NCBI GenBank assembly: GCA_029268305.1
Contig: JAJUGE010000001.1
Location: 1 to 64,000, forward strand
DNA from: Alphaproteobacteria bacterium
GTDB lineage: Bacteria > Pseudomonadota > Alphaproteobacteria > JAJUGE01
DNA: 64,000 nt
Direction: 5' to 3'
Positions 33,091 through 41,655 of this stretch are shown here, piece after piece. The notes under the pieces are model-generated. The model saw only the letters and a program-made list of their open reading frames with translations. It did not search any database and was not told where the DNA came from. Position 1 is the first letter of the stretch; each line of letters begins with the position of its first letter. The position numbers and the translations under genes were made by a program.

Positions 33091-33680
33091 CGGCGTCGGA
33101 AAAGCTGAACCGCCGGGAGGTGGTGAAGAGTCTGCTCAGCAATCGTGGCGAGACTCTGGTGGTGAGCGGTCTCGGCCAACCTGCGTACGACGCATTCGCG
33201 GCCGGGGACGACCCCCGCAATTTCTATCTCTGGGGCGCGATGGGCGGTGCCGCGTCGATGGGCCTCGGCCTCGCGGTGGCGCAGCCGGAACGGCGGGTGG
33301 TCGTGCTCACCGGCGATGGGGAGCTGTTGATGGGGCTCGGCAGCCTTGCAGCCGTGGGTGCTGAAAAGGCAGGCAATCTGGCGATCGTTGTGCTCGACAA
33401 CGAACGCTACGGGGAGACTGGTCAGCAGAAGACCCACACCGGGCGCGGCACCGACCTTGCAGCGGTGGCCATGGCGGTTGGCTTCCGGACGGCGCTGACC
33501 GTAGCCGATGAAGCCGATCTGCCGGAGGCGATCCGGATTGCCCGCGAGGGGGAAGGGCCGGTAATGGTGGTGATCAAGGTCTCCGAGGCGCCTGCCGGGA
33601 TGGCGCTCCCGCCGAAGGATGGTGCCTACCTCAAGATGCGGTTTCGGGAAGCCGTCCTCGGTGACAGGACGCCGGGCTGA
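33087..33680 (+). CDS. Thiamine-diphosphate decarboxylase, C-terminal (PP) subunit, ComE-like, 197 aa
   Basis: This is the diphosphate-binding half. GDGELLMGLGSLAAVG begins the Mg/ThDP motif and continues to LDNERYGETGQQ, which matches sulfopyruvate decarboxylase beta (ComE) and phosphonopyruvate decarboxylase. It is coupled to the PYR subunit by a 4-base overlap. Together the two are the size of one full decarboxylase (about 370 residues). The active complex would form sulfoacetaldehyde, phosphonoacetaldehyde or an analogous aldehyde. Confidence 0.9.
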   Translation: MTASEKLNRREVVKSLLSNRGETLVVSGLGQPAYDAFAAGDDPRNFYLWGAMGGAASMGLGLAVAQPERRVVVLTGDGELLMGLGSLAAVGAEKAGNLAIVVLDNERYGETGQQKTHTGRGTDLAAVAMAVGFRTALTVADEADLPEAIRIAREGEGPVMVVIKVSEAPAGMALPPKDGAYLKMRFREAVLGDRTPG

Positions 33681-33791
33681 CACGCCGACCCATGATCTGG
33701 CCGAGGTGGCGTATGCCGCCTCACCATTGATCGTGCCGCGGCTATCGGAGACTATCGCGCCGTTCATTTCCTCGCTCGGAGGCCGGAGCTC

Positions 33792-34703
33792 ATGTCAGTC
33801 GAAATTCCCTTCAACAAGGCGTTCGATGCCGAGCCGGGCCGCGTCTACGAGCTGTCGCCGCTTCTGAGGCGGATGACGGCGAACAATCCGAGCATGTTCA
33901 CCTTCAAGGGGACCAACACCTACATCATCGGGCGCGGCCGCGTCGCGATCGTCGATCCCGGGCCGGAGTCGCCGGACCATGCCAAGGCGATCCTCGATGC
34001 GGTCTCGGGCGAGACGGTGACGCACATCCTCGTCACACACACCCATAACGACCATTCGCCGGGAGTGCCGGCCATCAAAGCGGCGACCGGCGCGCCGACC
34101 TACGCCTTCGGACCGCACGGCGCCGGCGTAAAGGGAGACTGGCCATTCGCTTCGCCCGAGGGGGGCGATACCTCCTTCGTGCCCGACGTGCGGGTCGGAG
34201 ACGGCCAGATCGTCGAGGGCGATGGATGGTCGGTCGAGGCGCTGCATACGCCGGGGCACATCAGCAATCACCTGTGTTTTTCGTTGCGCGAGGAGAACGT
34301 TCTTCTCTCCGGTGATCATGTCATGGGCTGGTCCACCTCGGTGGTCTCGCCGCCCGATGGGGACATGTCCGACTACATGGCAAGTCTGGAGAAGCTTCTG
34401 GGCCGGCCGGAGACGACCTACTGGCCCGGACATGGCGGGCCAGTGATCGACCCGCAGCCGTTCGTTCGCGCCTTCATTGCCCATAGGCGCGAGCGGGAAG
34501 AGCAGATCGCCGCCTGTCTGGCCGACGGGCCCCGCACCATCCCGGAGATGGTGCGGGTGATGTACGCTGATGTGCCGGAAGCCCTGCACCGTGCCGCGGC
34601 GCGGTCGGTCCTCGCCCATCTGGTGCACATGGTCGACCGCGGCGACGTCCGTTCCGATGCCGGCAGGGCTAGTCCGGATGCGGTCTATTCACTGCCTGCC
34701 TGA
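33792..34703 (+). CDS. MBL-fold metallo-hydrolase (LACTB2-like), 303 aa
   Basis: This is a metallo-beta-lactamase fold hydrolase. The zinc motif THTHNDHSPG gives H83, H85, D87 and H88, with LHTPGHISNHLCF, LLSGDHVMGW and YWPGHGGPV supplying the remaining ligands. A C-terminal winged-helix-like tail (TIPEMVRVMYADVPEALHRAAARSVLAHLVHMVDRG) is typical of LACTB2/SdsA-like RNases or thioesterases. GGAGGCCGGAG precedes the ATG. It begins a run of rightward genes (MDR, GNAT, OsmC) with short gaps. The substrate is unknown. Confidence 0.92.
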   Translation: MSVEIPFNKAFDAEPGRVYELSPLLRRMTANNPSMFTFKGTNTYIIGRGRVAIVDPGPESPDHAKAILDAVSGETVTHILVTHTHNDHSPGVPAIKAATGAPTYAFGPHGAGVKGDWPFASPEGGDTSFVPDVRVGDGQIVEGDGWSVEALHTPGHISNHLCFSLREENVLLSGDHVMGWSTSVVSPPDGDMSDYMASLEKLLGRPETTYWPGHGGPVIDPQPFVRAFIAHRREREEQIAACLADGPRTIPEMVRVMYADVPEALHRAAARSVLAHLVHMVDRGDVRSDAGRASPDAVYSLPA

Positions 34704-34718
34704 TCCGGGGACCGTTCC

Positions 34719-35687
34719 ATGACCGCCATGGTGATTTACGGCCACGGCGGACCAGAGCAATTTCGGCGCATAGAAGAGAGCATCGAGGCGCCGGAGCCCG
34801 GCCTGGTGCGGGTCAGGCACACCGCCATCGGCTGCGGCTATCTCGACGTCGATCAGCGGCGCGGTCGCTTCGGGCCTCATCCGCTGCCGTTGGTGCTCGG
34901 TCACGAAGGTGTCGGGATCGTAGAGGCGGCCGGCGACGGCGTGGAAAGCTTCGAGCCGGGACAGCGGGTCTTCTACGTCGATGTCCGCGGCGCCTATCGG
35001 GAGCGACGGCTGGTGCCTGCGGATCGCCTGTTGGCGCTGCCCGCCGACCTGGATGACGAGGTCGTCGCGGCGGTGGCGCGCCGCGGCATGATGGCGGACA
35101 TTCTGGCGCATCGGGTTTGTCGTCTCAGCGAGCGCACCGCAGTACTGGTCCATGCAGCAGCGGGCGGGGTAGGTCAACTCGTCTGCCAACTCGCTCGGCA
35201 TTTCGGCGCCACCGTGATCGGCGTAGTGGGGAGCGACTCCAAAGTCGAAGCTGCCCAGGCGGCGGGATGTGCGCATGTCATCGTTGGCGCACACGAGGAT
35301 TTCGTCGAGCGGGTGCGGGAGATCACCGGTGGGCATGGGGTCGCTGTCGTCTTCGATTCCGTCGGCAGGGATACTTTTCTGCGCTCCCTCGACTGTCTGC
35401 GGCGCGGCGGTACGGCGATCAGCTTCGGCACCACCTCTGGCGAGGTGCAGCTGTTCCCGCTTTCGCGGCTGGAGGCCAGATCTCTGGCCGTGGCGCGGCC
35501 GTCGCTCGCTTCGTGGATTTCCACGCGGGCCGAGCTCGAGATTGCTGCCGGACGCTTGTTCGAGATGCTGCGAAGCGGGCGGATTCGTGTGGATATCCGC
35601 CACCGGTACGCGCTCGGGGACGTCGCGATGGCGCATCGCGACCTCGAGAACCGCAGGACGATCGGCCCGCTCGTGCTGGTGCCATAG
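34719..35687 (+). CDS. Quinone oxidoreductase (zinc-independent MDR), 322 aa
   Basis: This is a medium-chain dehydrogenase/reductase of the NADPH:quinone oxidoreductase group. The N-terminal catalytic domain lacks the zinc cysteines of alcohol dehydrogenases (LGHEGVGIVEAAGDGV is kept). The Rossmann motif is HAAAGGVGQLVCQLARHFGA. The C-terminal HRYALGDVAMAHRDLENRRTIGPLVL is the standard end of this group. It starts 15 bases after the MBL gene, so the two are likely co-transcribed. Confidence 0.92.
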   Translation: MTAMVIYGHGGPEQFRRIEESIEAPEPGLVRVRHTAIGCGYLDVDQRRGRFGPHPLPLVLGHEGVGIVEAAGDGVESFEPGQRVFYVDVRGAYRERRLVPADRLLALPADLDDEVVAAVARRGMMADILAHRVCRLSERTAVLVHAAAGGVGQLVCQLARHFGATVIGVVGSDSKVEAAQAAGCAHVIVGAHEDFVERVREITGGHGVAVVFDSVGRDTFLRSLDCLRRGGTAISFGTTSGEVQLFPLSRLEARSLAVARPSLASWISTRAELEIAAGRLFEMLRSGRIRVDIRHRYALGDVAMAHRDLENRRTIGPLVLVP

Positions 35688-35723
35688 GGCGAGCTGCGGC
35701 CGAACTGCCAATGGAGTTGACGC

Positions 35724-36278
35724 ATGGTCGCTGATGTGACGGTTCGCCCCTCTCGCGACGAAGACATGTCGGCGGTGACCGACATCTACGCGACGTCGGT
35801 GCGGGAGGAGACGGCCTCGTTCGAACTGGCGCCGCCGGACGAGGCCGAGATGCGGCGCCGTCGTGATGCTCTGTTGTCGGCGGGCTATCCACACCTGGTG
35901 GCGGAGATTGACGGACGCATCGCCGGCTACGCCTATGCTTCCGCCTACCGGCCGAGGCCGGCTTATTCGAACACTGTCGAGAACTCCGTCTATGTCGCTC
36001 GCTGGGCGCAGCGCAAAGGGGTGGCGAGGCGCCTGATGGAGGAGCTGATCCGCGCCTGTTCCGCGACGGGACGTCGGCAGATGATCGCGATCATTGGGGG
36101 ATCTAGACACAAGGCATCGATCGAGCTGCACCGGTCGCTGGGGTTCGAGATGGTGGGCGTGCTCAAGAACGTCGGATGGAAGCACGAGCAATGGCTGGAT
36201 ACGGTGCTGATGCAGCTGCCGCTGGGGCCGGGTGCGAGTCGTCCGCCGGGTGCTGATGGGGAGGAGAACGAGGCGTGA
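35724..36278 (+). CDS. GNAT acetyltransferase, phosphinothricin acetyltransferase-like, 184 aa
   Basis: This is a PAT/BAR-type GNAT. VRPSRDEDMSAVTDIYATSVREETASFELAPPD is the usual N-terminus, followed by YAYASAYRPRPAYSNTVENSVYV (the acetyl-CoA strand), QRKGVARRLMEELI and the closing SRHKASIELHRSLGFEMVGVLKNVGWKHEQWLDTVLMQ. Members acetylate phosphinothricin, methionine sulfoximine/sulfone or related compounds. GGAG precedes the ATG. The stop overlaps the GTG of the OsmC gene (GTGA). Confidence 0.92.
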   Translation: MVADVTVRPSRDEDMSAVTDIYATSVREETASFELAPPDEAEMRRRRDALLSAGYPHLVAEIDGRIAGYAYASAYRPRPAYSNTVENSVYVARWAQRKGVARRLMEELIRACSATGRRQMIAIIGGSRHKASIELHRSLGFEMVGVLKNVGWKHEQWLDTVLMQLPLGPGASRPPGADGEENEA

Positions 36279-36691
36279 AAGCGCGCGTGAAATGGGTTCA
36301 GGACGTGATGTTCGTCGGAGAGAGCGGCAGCGGCCACGGCGTGGTGATGGACGGCGCGCCGGATTTCGGCGGCCGCAATCTCGGGCCGCGCCCGATGGAG
36401 ATGCTGCTGCTCGGACTGGGCGGCTGCACGGCCTTCGACGTCATGCACATCCTCCGCCGTGGACGCGAGCCCGTAGAAGATTGCGTGGTCGAGATCGACG
36501 CGGTTCGGGCCGAGACCGATCCCAAGGTGTTCACCCGGATTCATCTTCGCTACGTCCTCACCGGCAAAGGTCTTTCCCGGGCGAAGGCTGAGCGGGCGGT
36601 CGGTTTGTCTGCCGAGAAATACTGCTCCGCCACCGTGATGCTCGGCGCGGTGGCCGAAATGACGCATGAGGTCGAAGTTCGTGATTCCTGA
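36275..36691 (+). CDS. OsmC family peroxiredoxin, 138 aa
   Basis: This is an OsmC/Ohr-fold thiol peroxidase. The two redox cysteines are C51 (GLGGCTAFDVMHILR) and C117 (EKYCSATVMLG), the pair used to reduce organic peroxides. The length is normal for YhfA-like OsmC proteins. The GTG start at 36275 overlaps the acetyltransferase stop by 4 bases, so translation is coupled. It comes just before a group of small stress-type genes. Confidence 0.93.
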   Translation: MKARVKWVQDVMFVGESGSGHGVVMDGAPDFGGRNLGPRPMEMLLLGLGGCTAFDVMHILRRGREPVEDCVVEIDAVRAETDPKVFTRIHLRYVLTGKGLSRAKAERAVGLSAEKYCSATVMLGAVAEMTHEVEVRDS

Positions 36692-36769
36692 GTGCCGATG
36701 GAACCCGAAAGCCGTCCAGAGCTTTAATGCTCCGGCAAGACGGAGAATTTCGGGGCGGAGACCATTGGC

Positions 36770-36844
36770 ATGCACAGCATCATTTATCTCGTCGGGCTCG
36801 TAGTCGTCGTTCTCTTCATCCTTTCGCTTCTGGGCCTCGCCTGA
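36770..36844 (+). CDS. Tiny single-TM protein, 24 aa
   Basis: ATG 36770 opens a 24-codon frame beginning MHSIIYLVGLVVV and ending LLGLA, almost entirely one hydrophobic helix. Very similar micro-proteins of the MxxIIYLVGLVVVxLxILSxxGL pattern precede holin-superfamily genes in many alphaproteobacteria, which is why I accept it. GGGGCGGAG lies about 11 bases upstream. A GGAAC at 36700 followed 16 bases later by GCTTTAA could be a degenerate EcfG-type stress promoter, but the match is poor. Function unknown; probably a membrane micro-protein. Confidence 0.6.
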   Translation: MHSIIYLVGLVVVVLFILSLLGLA

Positions 36845-36906
36845 TCCGGAGTCGACCGCGGCCGGCTCACAAGCCTCATCCAGCGGGGGCAACAGGAGGA
36901 TCTCAC

Positions 36907-37293
36907 ATGGCGGAACCATCGGAGTCACGTTCCCTTCCGCAGCTCCTTTCCGACCTTTCGCACGATGTCACCACACTCGTCCGCCAGGAGGCGGAGCTCG
37001 CGCGCGCGGAGATCTCCGAAAAGCTCCACCAGCTCGGCAAGGGCGCCGGCGAAGTTATCGCCGGCGCGATCTGTCTGCTCGCAGCGCTGCTTGTACTGCT
37101 TCAAGCCGTCGTCGTGGCTCTGGCGAACTGGATCGGCCCCGGATGGGCTTCGCTCGTCGTCGGTTTGGTGGTGGCGATCATCGGCGCCATTCTGGTGAAG
37201 ATGGGTACGAGCAACATGAGTGATCTGGAACCGGAGCGCACGACCCGGCAGGTCCGCAAGGACGCCAACCTGGCGAGGGAGCATTTGCGATGA
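36907..37293 (+). CDS. Holin-superfamily (DUF1469) membrane protein, 128 aa
   Basis: Annotated in many genomes as phage holin family, but this is a chromosomal stress-type protein. It has an N-terminal amphipathic helix (SLPQLLSDLSHDVTTLVRQEAELARAEISEK), two TM helices (about 49-71 and 79-100) and a polar tail. AGGAGGA precedes ATG 36907. It overlaps the DUF3618 gene by 4 bases (ATGA), a pairing common in alpha- and actinobacteria. No phage genes are near. Its role may be in envelope stress or membrane curvature. Confidence 0.88.
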   Translation: MAEPSESRSLPQLLSDLSHDVTTLVRQEAELARAEISEKLHQLGKGAGEVIAGAICLLAALLVLLQAVVVALANWIGPGWASLVVGLVVAIIGAILVKMGTSNMSDLEPERTTRQVRKDANLAREHLR

Positions 37294-37667
37294 CGCGATC
37301 TGCAGAGGAAATCGAACGGGAGGTCGAGCGGACCCGCAGCCATATGGACCGCACCGTGGACGAATTGAGCGAACGGATGTCGCCTGGACAGCTGCTCGAC
37401 GAAGTGGTCCGCGGAATGCGCGGGAGCGGGCGGTTTTCCGATATGAGCCGACAGATCAGGGAGCAGCCGTTACCGCTGGCGCTGTTCGGCGTCGGATTGG
37501 TCTGGGTCGGTGCCGGCCTCGTCTGGCTGGCCGTCAACTCGGAGAAGAGACGCCGGGAAGAGATCCCATACCGTGAGTACCGAGACTACACCGGCACGCT
37601 GAACCAGCCCGGAGAGGATCGCTATTCCGAGGCGACGCCGGCACGGGAGGATAGTGGTCTTCCCTGA
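37290..37667 (+). CDS. DUF3618 domain membrane protein, 125 aa
   Basis: The N-terminus RSAEEIEREVERTRSHMDRTVDELSERMSPGQLLDEV is the DUF3618 hallmark, a helical region. It is followed by an amphipathic stretch and one TM helix (about 69-91: PLALFGVGLVWVGAGLVWLAV). The tail is charged. Translation is coupled to the DUF1469 gene by ATGA. The two proteins are usually found together and their products are thought to act at the inner membrane; a molecular role is not known. Confidence 0.9.
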   Translation: MTRSAEEIEREVERTRSHMDRTVDELSERMSPGQLLDEVVRGMRGSGRFSDMSRQIREQPLPLALFGVGLVWVGAGLVWLAVNSEKRRREEIPYREYRDYTGTLNQPGEDRYSEATPAREDSGLP

Positions 37668-37672
37668 GACCG

Positions 37673-37707
37673 GGGAGGGCGCGGGTGCAAGACATCGCCG
37701 CCCTCCC
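37673..37707. terminator. GC-rich hairpin between convergent genes
   Basis: A perfect 9-bp stem GGGAGGGCG/CGCCCTCCC (37673-37681 and 37699-37707) with a 17-base loop sits between the DUF3618 stop and the convergent cyclase stop. Neither side has a T tract, so it may only assist termination or protect 3' ends. Confidence 0.35.
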
Positions 37708-37716
37708 GAATCGTCC

Positions 37717-38775
37717 TCAGTCGACGGCGATCGGTTGTGCCATCGAGCCGGTCGCGCCCACAATCGGCGTAGGACTGTACATATACAGGAAGGTATAGAC
37801 GCCGTCCTCGGCCAGCCCATCCAGGTTCATGTTCTCCTGATTAACGATGCCGTGACGTGTGAGGAGGAACGCGTCCACGCAGAACACGCATCCCTCGTCC
37901 GGGTTCGGCACAGCTTCCGTTGGCCAGGTGTCAGCACCGACCACGCCGGCTTGGACTTCCTCAGCTAGCCAGCGGGCAACCTCCATGCCGATACCGGGAG
38001 CGCCGGATCCGAACCGCTCATTGTCCTGGCCCCAGAGATCGCCCCACCGGGTGCGGAAGAACACCCCGTCGCCGCCTTCGAACTGGAAGTCGGCCATACC
38101 TTGTTTCTCCAGCGCCGCCCGCACATCGGCCATCGTGATCTCGTAGCCACGGTCGAGCATCTCCCCCTTCTCGCCGGCGACATCGATCAGGACTCCGCGT
38201 GTGACGATCGGATGCAGCTTCTCGATACCGAGCTTCTTCATTCCAGTCTCGGACACGATCTCATGCTCGGTGAAGCCGTTGTAGAACCGCATCTCCGATT
38301 GATCGGTCTCGTCGCCTACCTGGACGCCGATATGGCCGAAGCCGTCGAACTGCGTCCCCACCTGGCCGACATTGGTTGCGAGGAATTCCTGGTGTGACAG
38401 CAGCTTGTTCATGCCGAAGGGACCACGTCGGTGCGGGATCCAGAGCGCGAATTTGCGCGAGCCGAACAGCGGCATGTCCGCCGAATAGGGGCGGCCGAGC
38501 TTGTATGTCTTACCCTGGTCGGCTTCAGAGAGCCCGCGCTTCACGACTTCAGGTCGGGTGAACCAATTGGTTGACCCTGCCTCGTCGCCTTCGCCCCACA
38601 TCGGATGCGGCCACCATACGGAGCCGAGCGGCGTTTCCATCGTGTCGCCATCGACCCACGGCTTGTCCCCGCATTCCTTCCAGTTCTCGGGCGAGCACTG
38701 CGCAATCGCTTCGGACTGGGTGGCGGCCATGAGGCCGATGGCTCCAGCGGCGCAGAGCCAGATGCGCAACGTCAT
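37717..38775 (-). CDS. Secreted cyclase-family protein (PF04199-like), 352 aa
   Basis: A signal peptide (MTLRIWLCAAGAIGLMAATQSEAIAQ) precedes a cyclase-fold domain, the family that includes bacterial kynurenine formamidase. WFTRPEVVKRGLSEADQGKTYKLGRPYSADMPLFG and the tail region FCVDAFLLTRHGI fit the long secreted subgroup. The usual metal motif HxGTHxDxxxH reads QVGTQFDGFGH here: both early histidines are glutamine while Asp and the last His stay. Enzymatic function may thus be altered, though this may be normal for the subgroup. AGGAGGA before ATG 38775 is excellent. Confidence 0.82.
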   Translation of the reverse strand: MTLRIWLCAAGAIGLMAATQSEAIAQCSPENWKECGDKPWVDGDTMETPLGSVWWPHPMWGEGDEAGSTNWFTRPEVVKRGLSEADQGKTYKLGRPYSADMPLFGSRKFALWIPHRRGPFGMNKLLSHQEFLATNVGQVGTQFDGFGHIGVQVGDETDQSEMRFYNGFTEHEIVSETGMKKLGIEKLHPIVTRGVLIDVAGEKGEMLDRGYEITMADVRAALEKQGMADFQFEGGDGVFFRTRWGDLWGQDNERFGSGAPGIGMEVARWLAEEVQAGVVGADTWPTEAVPNPDEGCVFCVDAFLLTRHGIVNQENMNLDGLAEDGVYTFLYMYSPTPIVGATGSMAQPIAVD

Positions 38776-38869
38776 GCCGTTTCCTCCTGCGTGATTCCTG
38801 GTTGGAGGAAGATGGTCGCGCTCGATGCTGCTCCGCCCAACCCGCCGAAAAGGGGGGAGGACGTGCCGT

Positions 38870-39748
38870 TCAGATTCCGGGCTTGCCGAGGAAGTCGCGC
38901 ACGATCGAAACGAACCTGTCGAACTGGTCGTGGTGCACCCAGTGTCCGGCGCCCTCGACGTTCTCGACGCGAACGTTCTTGAAATAGCTGGCGCGACCGT
39001 CGGTAGCCGGATCGCTGGCCCAGCTCTCGGTGCCGCGGAAGAGGAGTGTCGGGCAGGTGATCGCCTGCCACAGCTCTCGAATGTTTTCGATGTCCATCCC
39101 GAAGGCGCGGTTCGCGCGGACGTAGTTGTCGAACTTCCAGCTGTAGGTGCCGTCTTCGTTCTGATTGACGCCATGCACCGTGAGATGGCGGGCTTGTTCG
39201 GGTGAGAGGTGGGGGTTCTCACTCTGCATCCGCTGGTACGCATCTTCGAGCGTGGGGTAGCGGCGCGGAACGCGGCCGGAGAGCTTCCGGATCTCGGTAA
39301 TCCAGCGGTCGAGCTTCTCGCCGGTGGTCCGCTTCGGCCGCTCGGCCAGCCGCTTGGGCGAAAGGCCGAGTCCTTCGATCGCGACCAGCTTCGTCACTGT
39401 TTCCGGGTAGATGCCGCTGTAGCAGAGGCTGATAGCGCCGCCGAGGGAGTGGCCGATGATGGTGATCGGTTTGAGGTTGGTCTGATGGATGAGCTGGGCG
39501 ATGTCGTAGACAAAGTCGGTCAGCCGGTAGACACCGCCGATGAGCCACTGCGAATCCCCGTGACCGCGAAGATCCGGGGCGATGACGTGATAGTCGTTGC
39601 GGAACTCCTGCGCCACCCAGTCCCAGTTGCGGCAATGATCCCGACCGCCGTGAATCAGGAGCATCGGCGGGGCGTCCTCGTTGCCCCAGTCGACGTAGTG
39701 CAGGCGGAGGCGCTGCGAAAAATAGCTGTGGGAGGTTGGGCCGGGCAT
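38870..39748 (-). CDS. Alpha/beta hydrolase, 292 aa
   Basis: This is an alpha/beta-fold hydrolase. The oxyanion motif is LIHGGRDHCRNWD, followed by DLRGHGDSQW and the nucleophile elbow GHSLGG (S101 from ATG 39748); the catalytic His is in GAGHWVHHDQFD. I choose ATG 39748 (MPGPTSHSYFSQRL) because it begins right before the first beta-strand. An upstream TTG would add 31 residues without any conserved look. It lies 94 bases upstream of the cyclase gene on the same strand and they may form an operon degrading an ester or amide. Confidence 0.88.
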   Translation of the reverse strand: MPGPTSHSYFSQRLRLHYVDWGNEDAPPMLLIHGGRDHCRNWDWVAQEFRNDYHVIAPDLRGHGDSQWLIGGVYRLTDFVYDIAQLIHQTNLKPITIIGHSLGGAISLCYSGIYPETVTKLVAIEGLGLSPKRLAERPKRTTGEKLDRWITEIRKLSGRVPRRYPTLEDAYQRMQSENPHLSPEQARHLTVHGVNQNEDGTYSWKFDNYVRANRAFGMDIENIRELWQAITCPTLLFRGTESWASDPATDGRASYFKNVRVENVEGAGHWVHHDQFDRFVSIVRDFLGKPGI

Positions 39749-39963
39749 GCGGGTCGGCACGGGAGTGCGTCCTTCAGATGGAAAAAACCGGCCGCAGTTT
39801 AGCCGACCCCCGCCCTCGCCGGAAACGCCAGTGAGCGGCAAGCTGTTGCAGGAAGAACGTTCACAATCTCGGATTCCGGCGAGTGACTTCTTTCACCTCC
39901 AGCGCAAATGGCGGTAGGATATTTCTCAGGCAGGTAATTGGCCCAGCCATCGGGGAGGTGATC

Positions 39964-40521
39964 ATGTTCGACAAGGAGCAGTTCATCGCCGAGTGCCGCG
40001 CGGCGCGCGCCGCCGATCCGTCCCACAAGGCCGTGCGCGAAGTCGTCGCCCGCGCCGTGTCCGATCCTGCATCCGTCCTGAGGGGTCTCGGAGAGCCGAA
40101 GCGCGCCGGCGTGGAAAAGCTCTATCACGACCGCGACCTCACGATCCTCAACCTGGTGTGGGGCCCTCACATGACGATCATGCCCCATGACCACCGCATG
40201 TGGGCGGTTATCGGCATCTACACCGGGCGCGAGGACAACATCTTCTGGCGCCGGTGCGAGGGAGAGGGCGGCCGGATCGAGGCGGCGGGCGCCAAAGACC
40301 TTGGTGCGGGGCAGGTGGCGCCGCTCGGCCGCGACGTCATCCATTCCGTCACGAACCCCTTGCCACGCCTGACGGGGGCGCTGCACGTTTATGGCGGCGA
40401 CTTCTTCGGCGAGCCGAGGAGCGAATGGGATCCGGAAGCCTTGCGGGAGGAAGCCTACAGCGTCGAGCGTGCGCTCAAGCTCTTCGAGGATTCAAATCGA
40501 TGGCTGCACGCCGCGGAGTGA
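39964..40521 (+). CDS. Cupin-type metal-dependent protein (COG5553-like), 185 aa
   Basis: This is a double-stranded beta-helix protein related to cysteine dioxygenase-like predicted metal enzymes. MPHDHRMWAVIGIYTGREDNIFWRR carries the metal histidines, and DVIHSVTNPLPRLTGALHVYGGDFF supplies the third. A GGGGAGGTGA sequence sets the start at ATG 39964. It stands alone, convergent with aroC (stops 15 bases apart). The substrate is unknown; thiol dioxygenase-like chemistry is the family's best guess. Confidence 0.85.
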   Translation: MFDKEQFIAECRAARAADPSHKAVREVVARAVSDPASVLRGLGEPKRAGVEKLYHDRDLTILNLVWGPHMTIMPHDHRMWAVIGIYTGREDNIFWRRCEGEGGRIEAAGAKDLGAGQVAPLGRDVIHSVTNPLPRLTGALHVYGGDFFGEPRSEWDPEALREEAYSVERALKLFEDSNRWLHAAE

Positions 40522-40536
40522 CCTCGCGCGGGAAAA

Positions 40537-41640
40537 TCAGTCAGAGCCAGGTGCTGTAAAGCCGCAGACGCCGCGGTGAATCAGCAGGTGGTCGGCCAGC
40601 ACCGCCGCCATCATTGCCTCGCCGACCGGGACGGCTCGGATGCCGACGCAGGGGTCGTGCCGGCCCTTGGTCATCACGTCCACCTCTTCGCCGGTCCTGG
40701 TGACGCTTCGGCGCGGTATCAAAATCGAACTCGTCGGCTTGACGGCGAACCGTGCGACAATCTCCTGGCCCGAGCTGATGCCGCCGAGAATGCCGCCCGC
40801 ATGGTTCGAGAGGAAGCGCACGCCGGTGTTTGCGCGTCGCATCTCGTCGTGCGCGTCCTCGCCGCGCATGGCGGCTGCGGCGAAGCCGTCTCCGATCTCC
40901 ACGCCCTTGACGGCGTTGATGCTCATCAGTGCGCTGGCGAGGTCCGCATCGAGCTTGGCGTAGATCGGATCGCCGAGCCCTGCCGGAATTCCGGATGCCA
41001 CCACCTCGATTACCGCCCCGACGGATGATCCCGCCTTGCGGATGCCGTCGAGATAATCCGCCCATTCAGCGGCGGAGACGGCATCGGGACAGAAGAAGGG
41101 GTTGCGGTCGACTTCCGCCCAGTCCCAACGACTGCGATCGACGGTGCGGTCGCCCATTTGCACCAGCGCGCCGCGGACCTGCGCGCTCGGACCCAGAAGA
41201 TGCTCCAAAATCTTTCGTGCGAGACCCCCGGCAGCGACGCGCATCGCTGTCTCGCGTGCCGAGGAACGACCGCCGCCCCGATAATCCCGATGCCCGTACT
41301 TGGCCTGATAGGTATAATCGGCGTGGCCGGGGCGAAACCGCTCGCTGATCTCGCTGTAGTCCTTGGAGCGCTGGTCGACGTTTTCGATCATCAGCGACAC
41401 CGGAGTACCGGTGGAACGGCCTTCGAACACGCCCGACAGTATCCTGACCTTGTCCGGCTCGCGACGCTGCGTGGTAAAGCGGGACTGACCGGGCCGCCGG
41501 CGATCAAGCCAACGTTGAAGATCCGCCTCGTCGACGGCGAGGCCGGGGGGAACGCCATCGACCACGCAGCCGATCGCGGGGCCGTGGCTCTCGCCCCAGG
41601 TCGTGAACCGGAACAGCCGGCCGAAGCTGTTGCCAGCCAT
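40537..41640 (-). CDS. aroC: Chorismate synthase AroC, 367 aa
   Basis: This enzyme makes chorismate from EPSP with reduced FMN, the last step of the shikimate pathway. All family blocks are present: [31 protein letters not shown] at the N-terminus, [26 protein letters not shown] in the middle, and [19 protein letters not shown]. Its length is normal. GGGGACGAG precedes the ATG. It follows fabI by 15 bases, a fabI-aroC pairing common in alphaproteobacteria. Confidence 0.98.
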   Translation of the reverse strand: MAGNSFGRLFRFTTWGESHGPAIGCVVDGVPPGLAVDEADLQRWLDRRRPGQSRFTTQRREPDKVRILSGVFEGRSTGTPVSLMIENVDQRSKDYSEISERFRPGHADYTYQAKYGHRDYRGGGRSSARETAMRVAAGGLARKILEHLLGPSAQVRGALVQMGDRTVDRSRWDWAEVDRNPFFCPDAVSAAEWADYLDGIRKAGSSVGAVIEVVASGIPAGLGDPIYAKLDADLASALMSINAVKGVEIGDGFAAAAMRGEDAHDEMRRANTGVRFLSNHAGGILGGISSGQEIVARFAVKPTSSILIPRRSVTRTGEEVDVMTKGRHDPCVGIRAVPVGEAMMAAVLADHLLIHRGVCGFTAPGSD

Positions 41641-41655
41641 ATCTCGTCCCCGCCG

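Noticed and set aside
36907-37293. Phage remnant suggested by the holin-family gene
   Set aside because: The protein is the common chromosomal DUF1469 type, and no phage gene is near.
39749-39841. TTG 39841 as start of the alpha/beta hydrolase
   Set aside because: It would add 31 residues with no conserved features; ATG 39748 fits the domain start.
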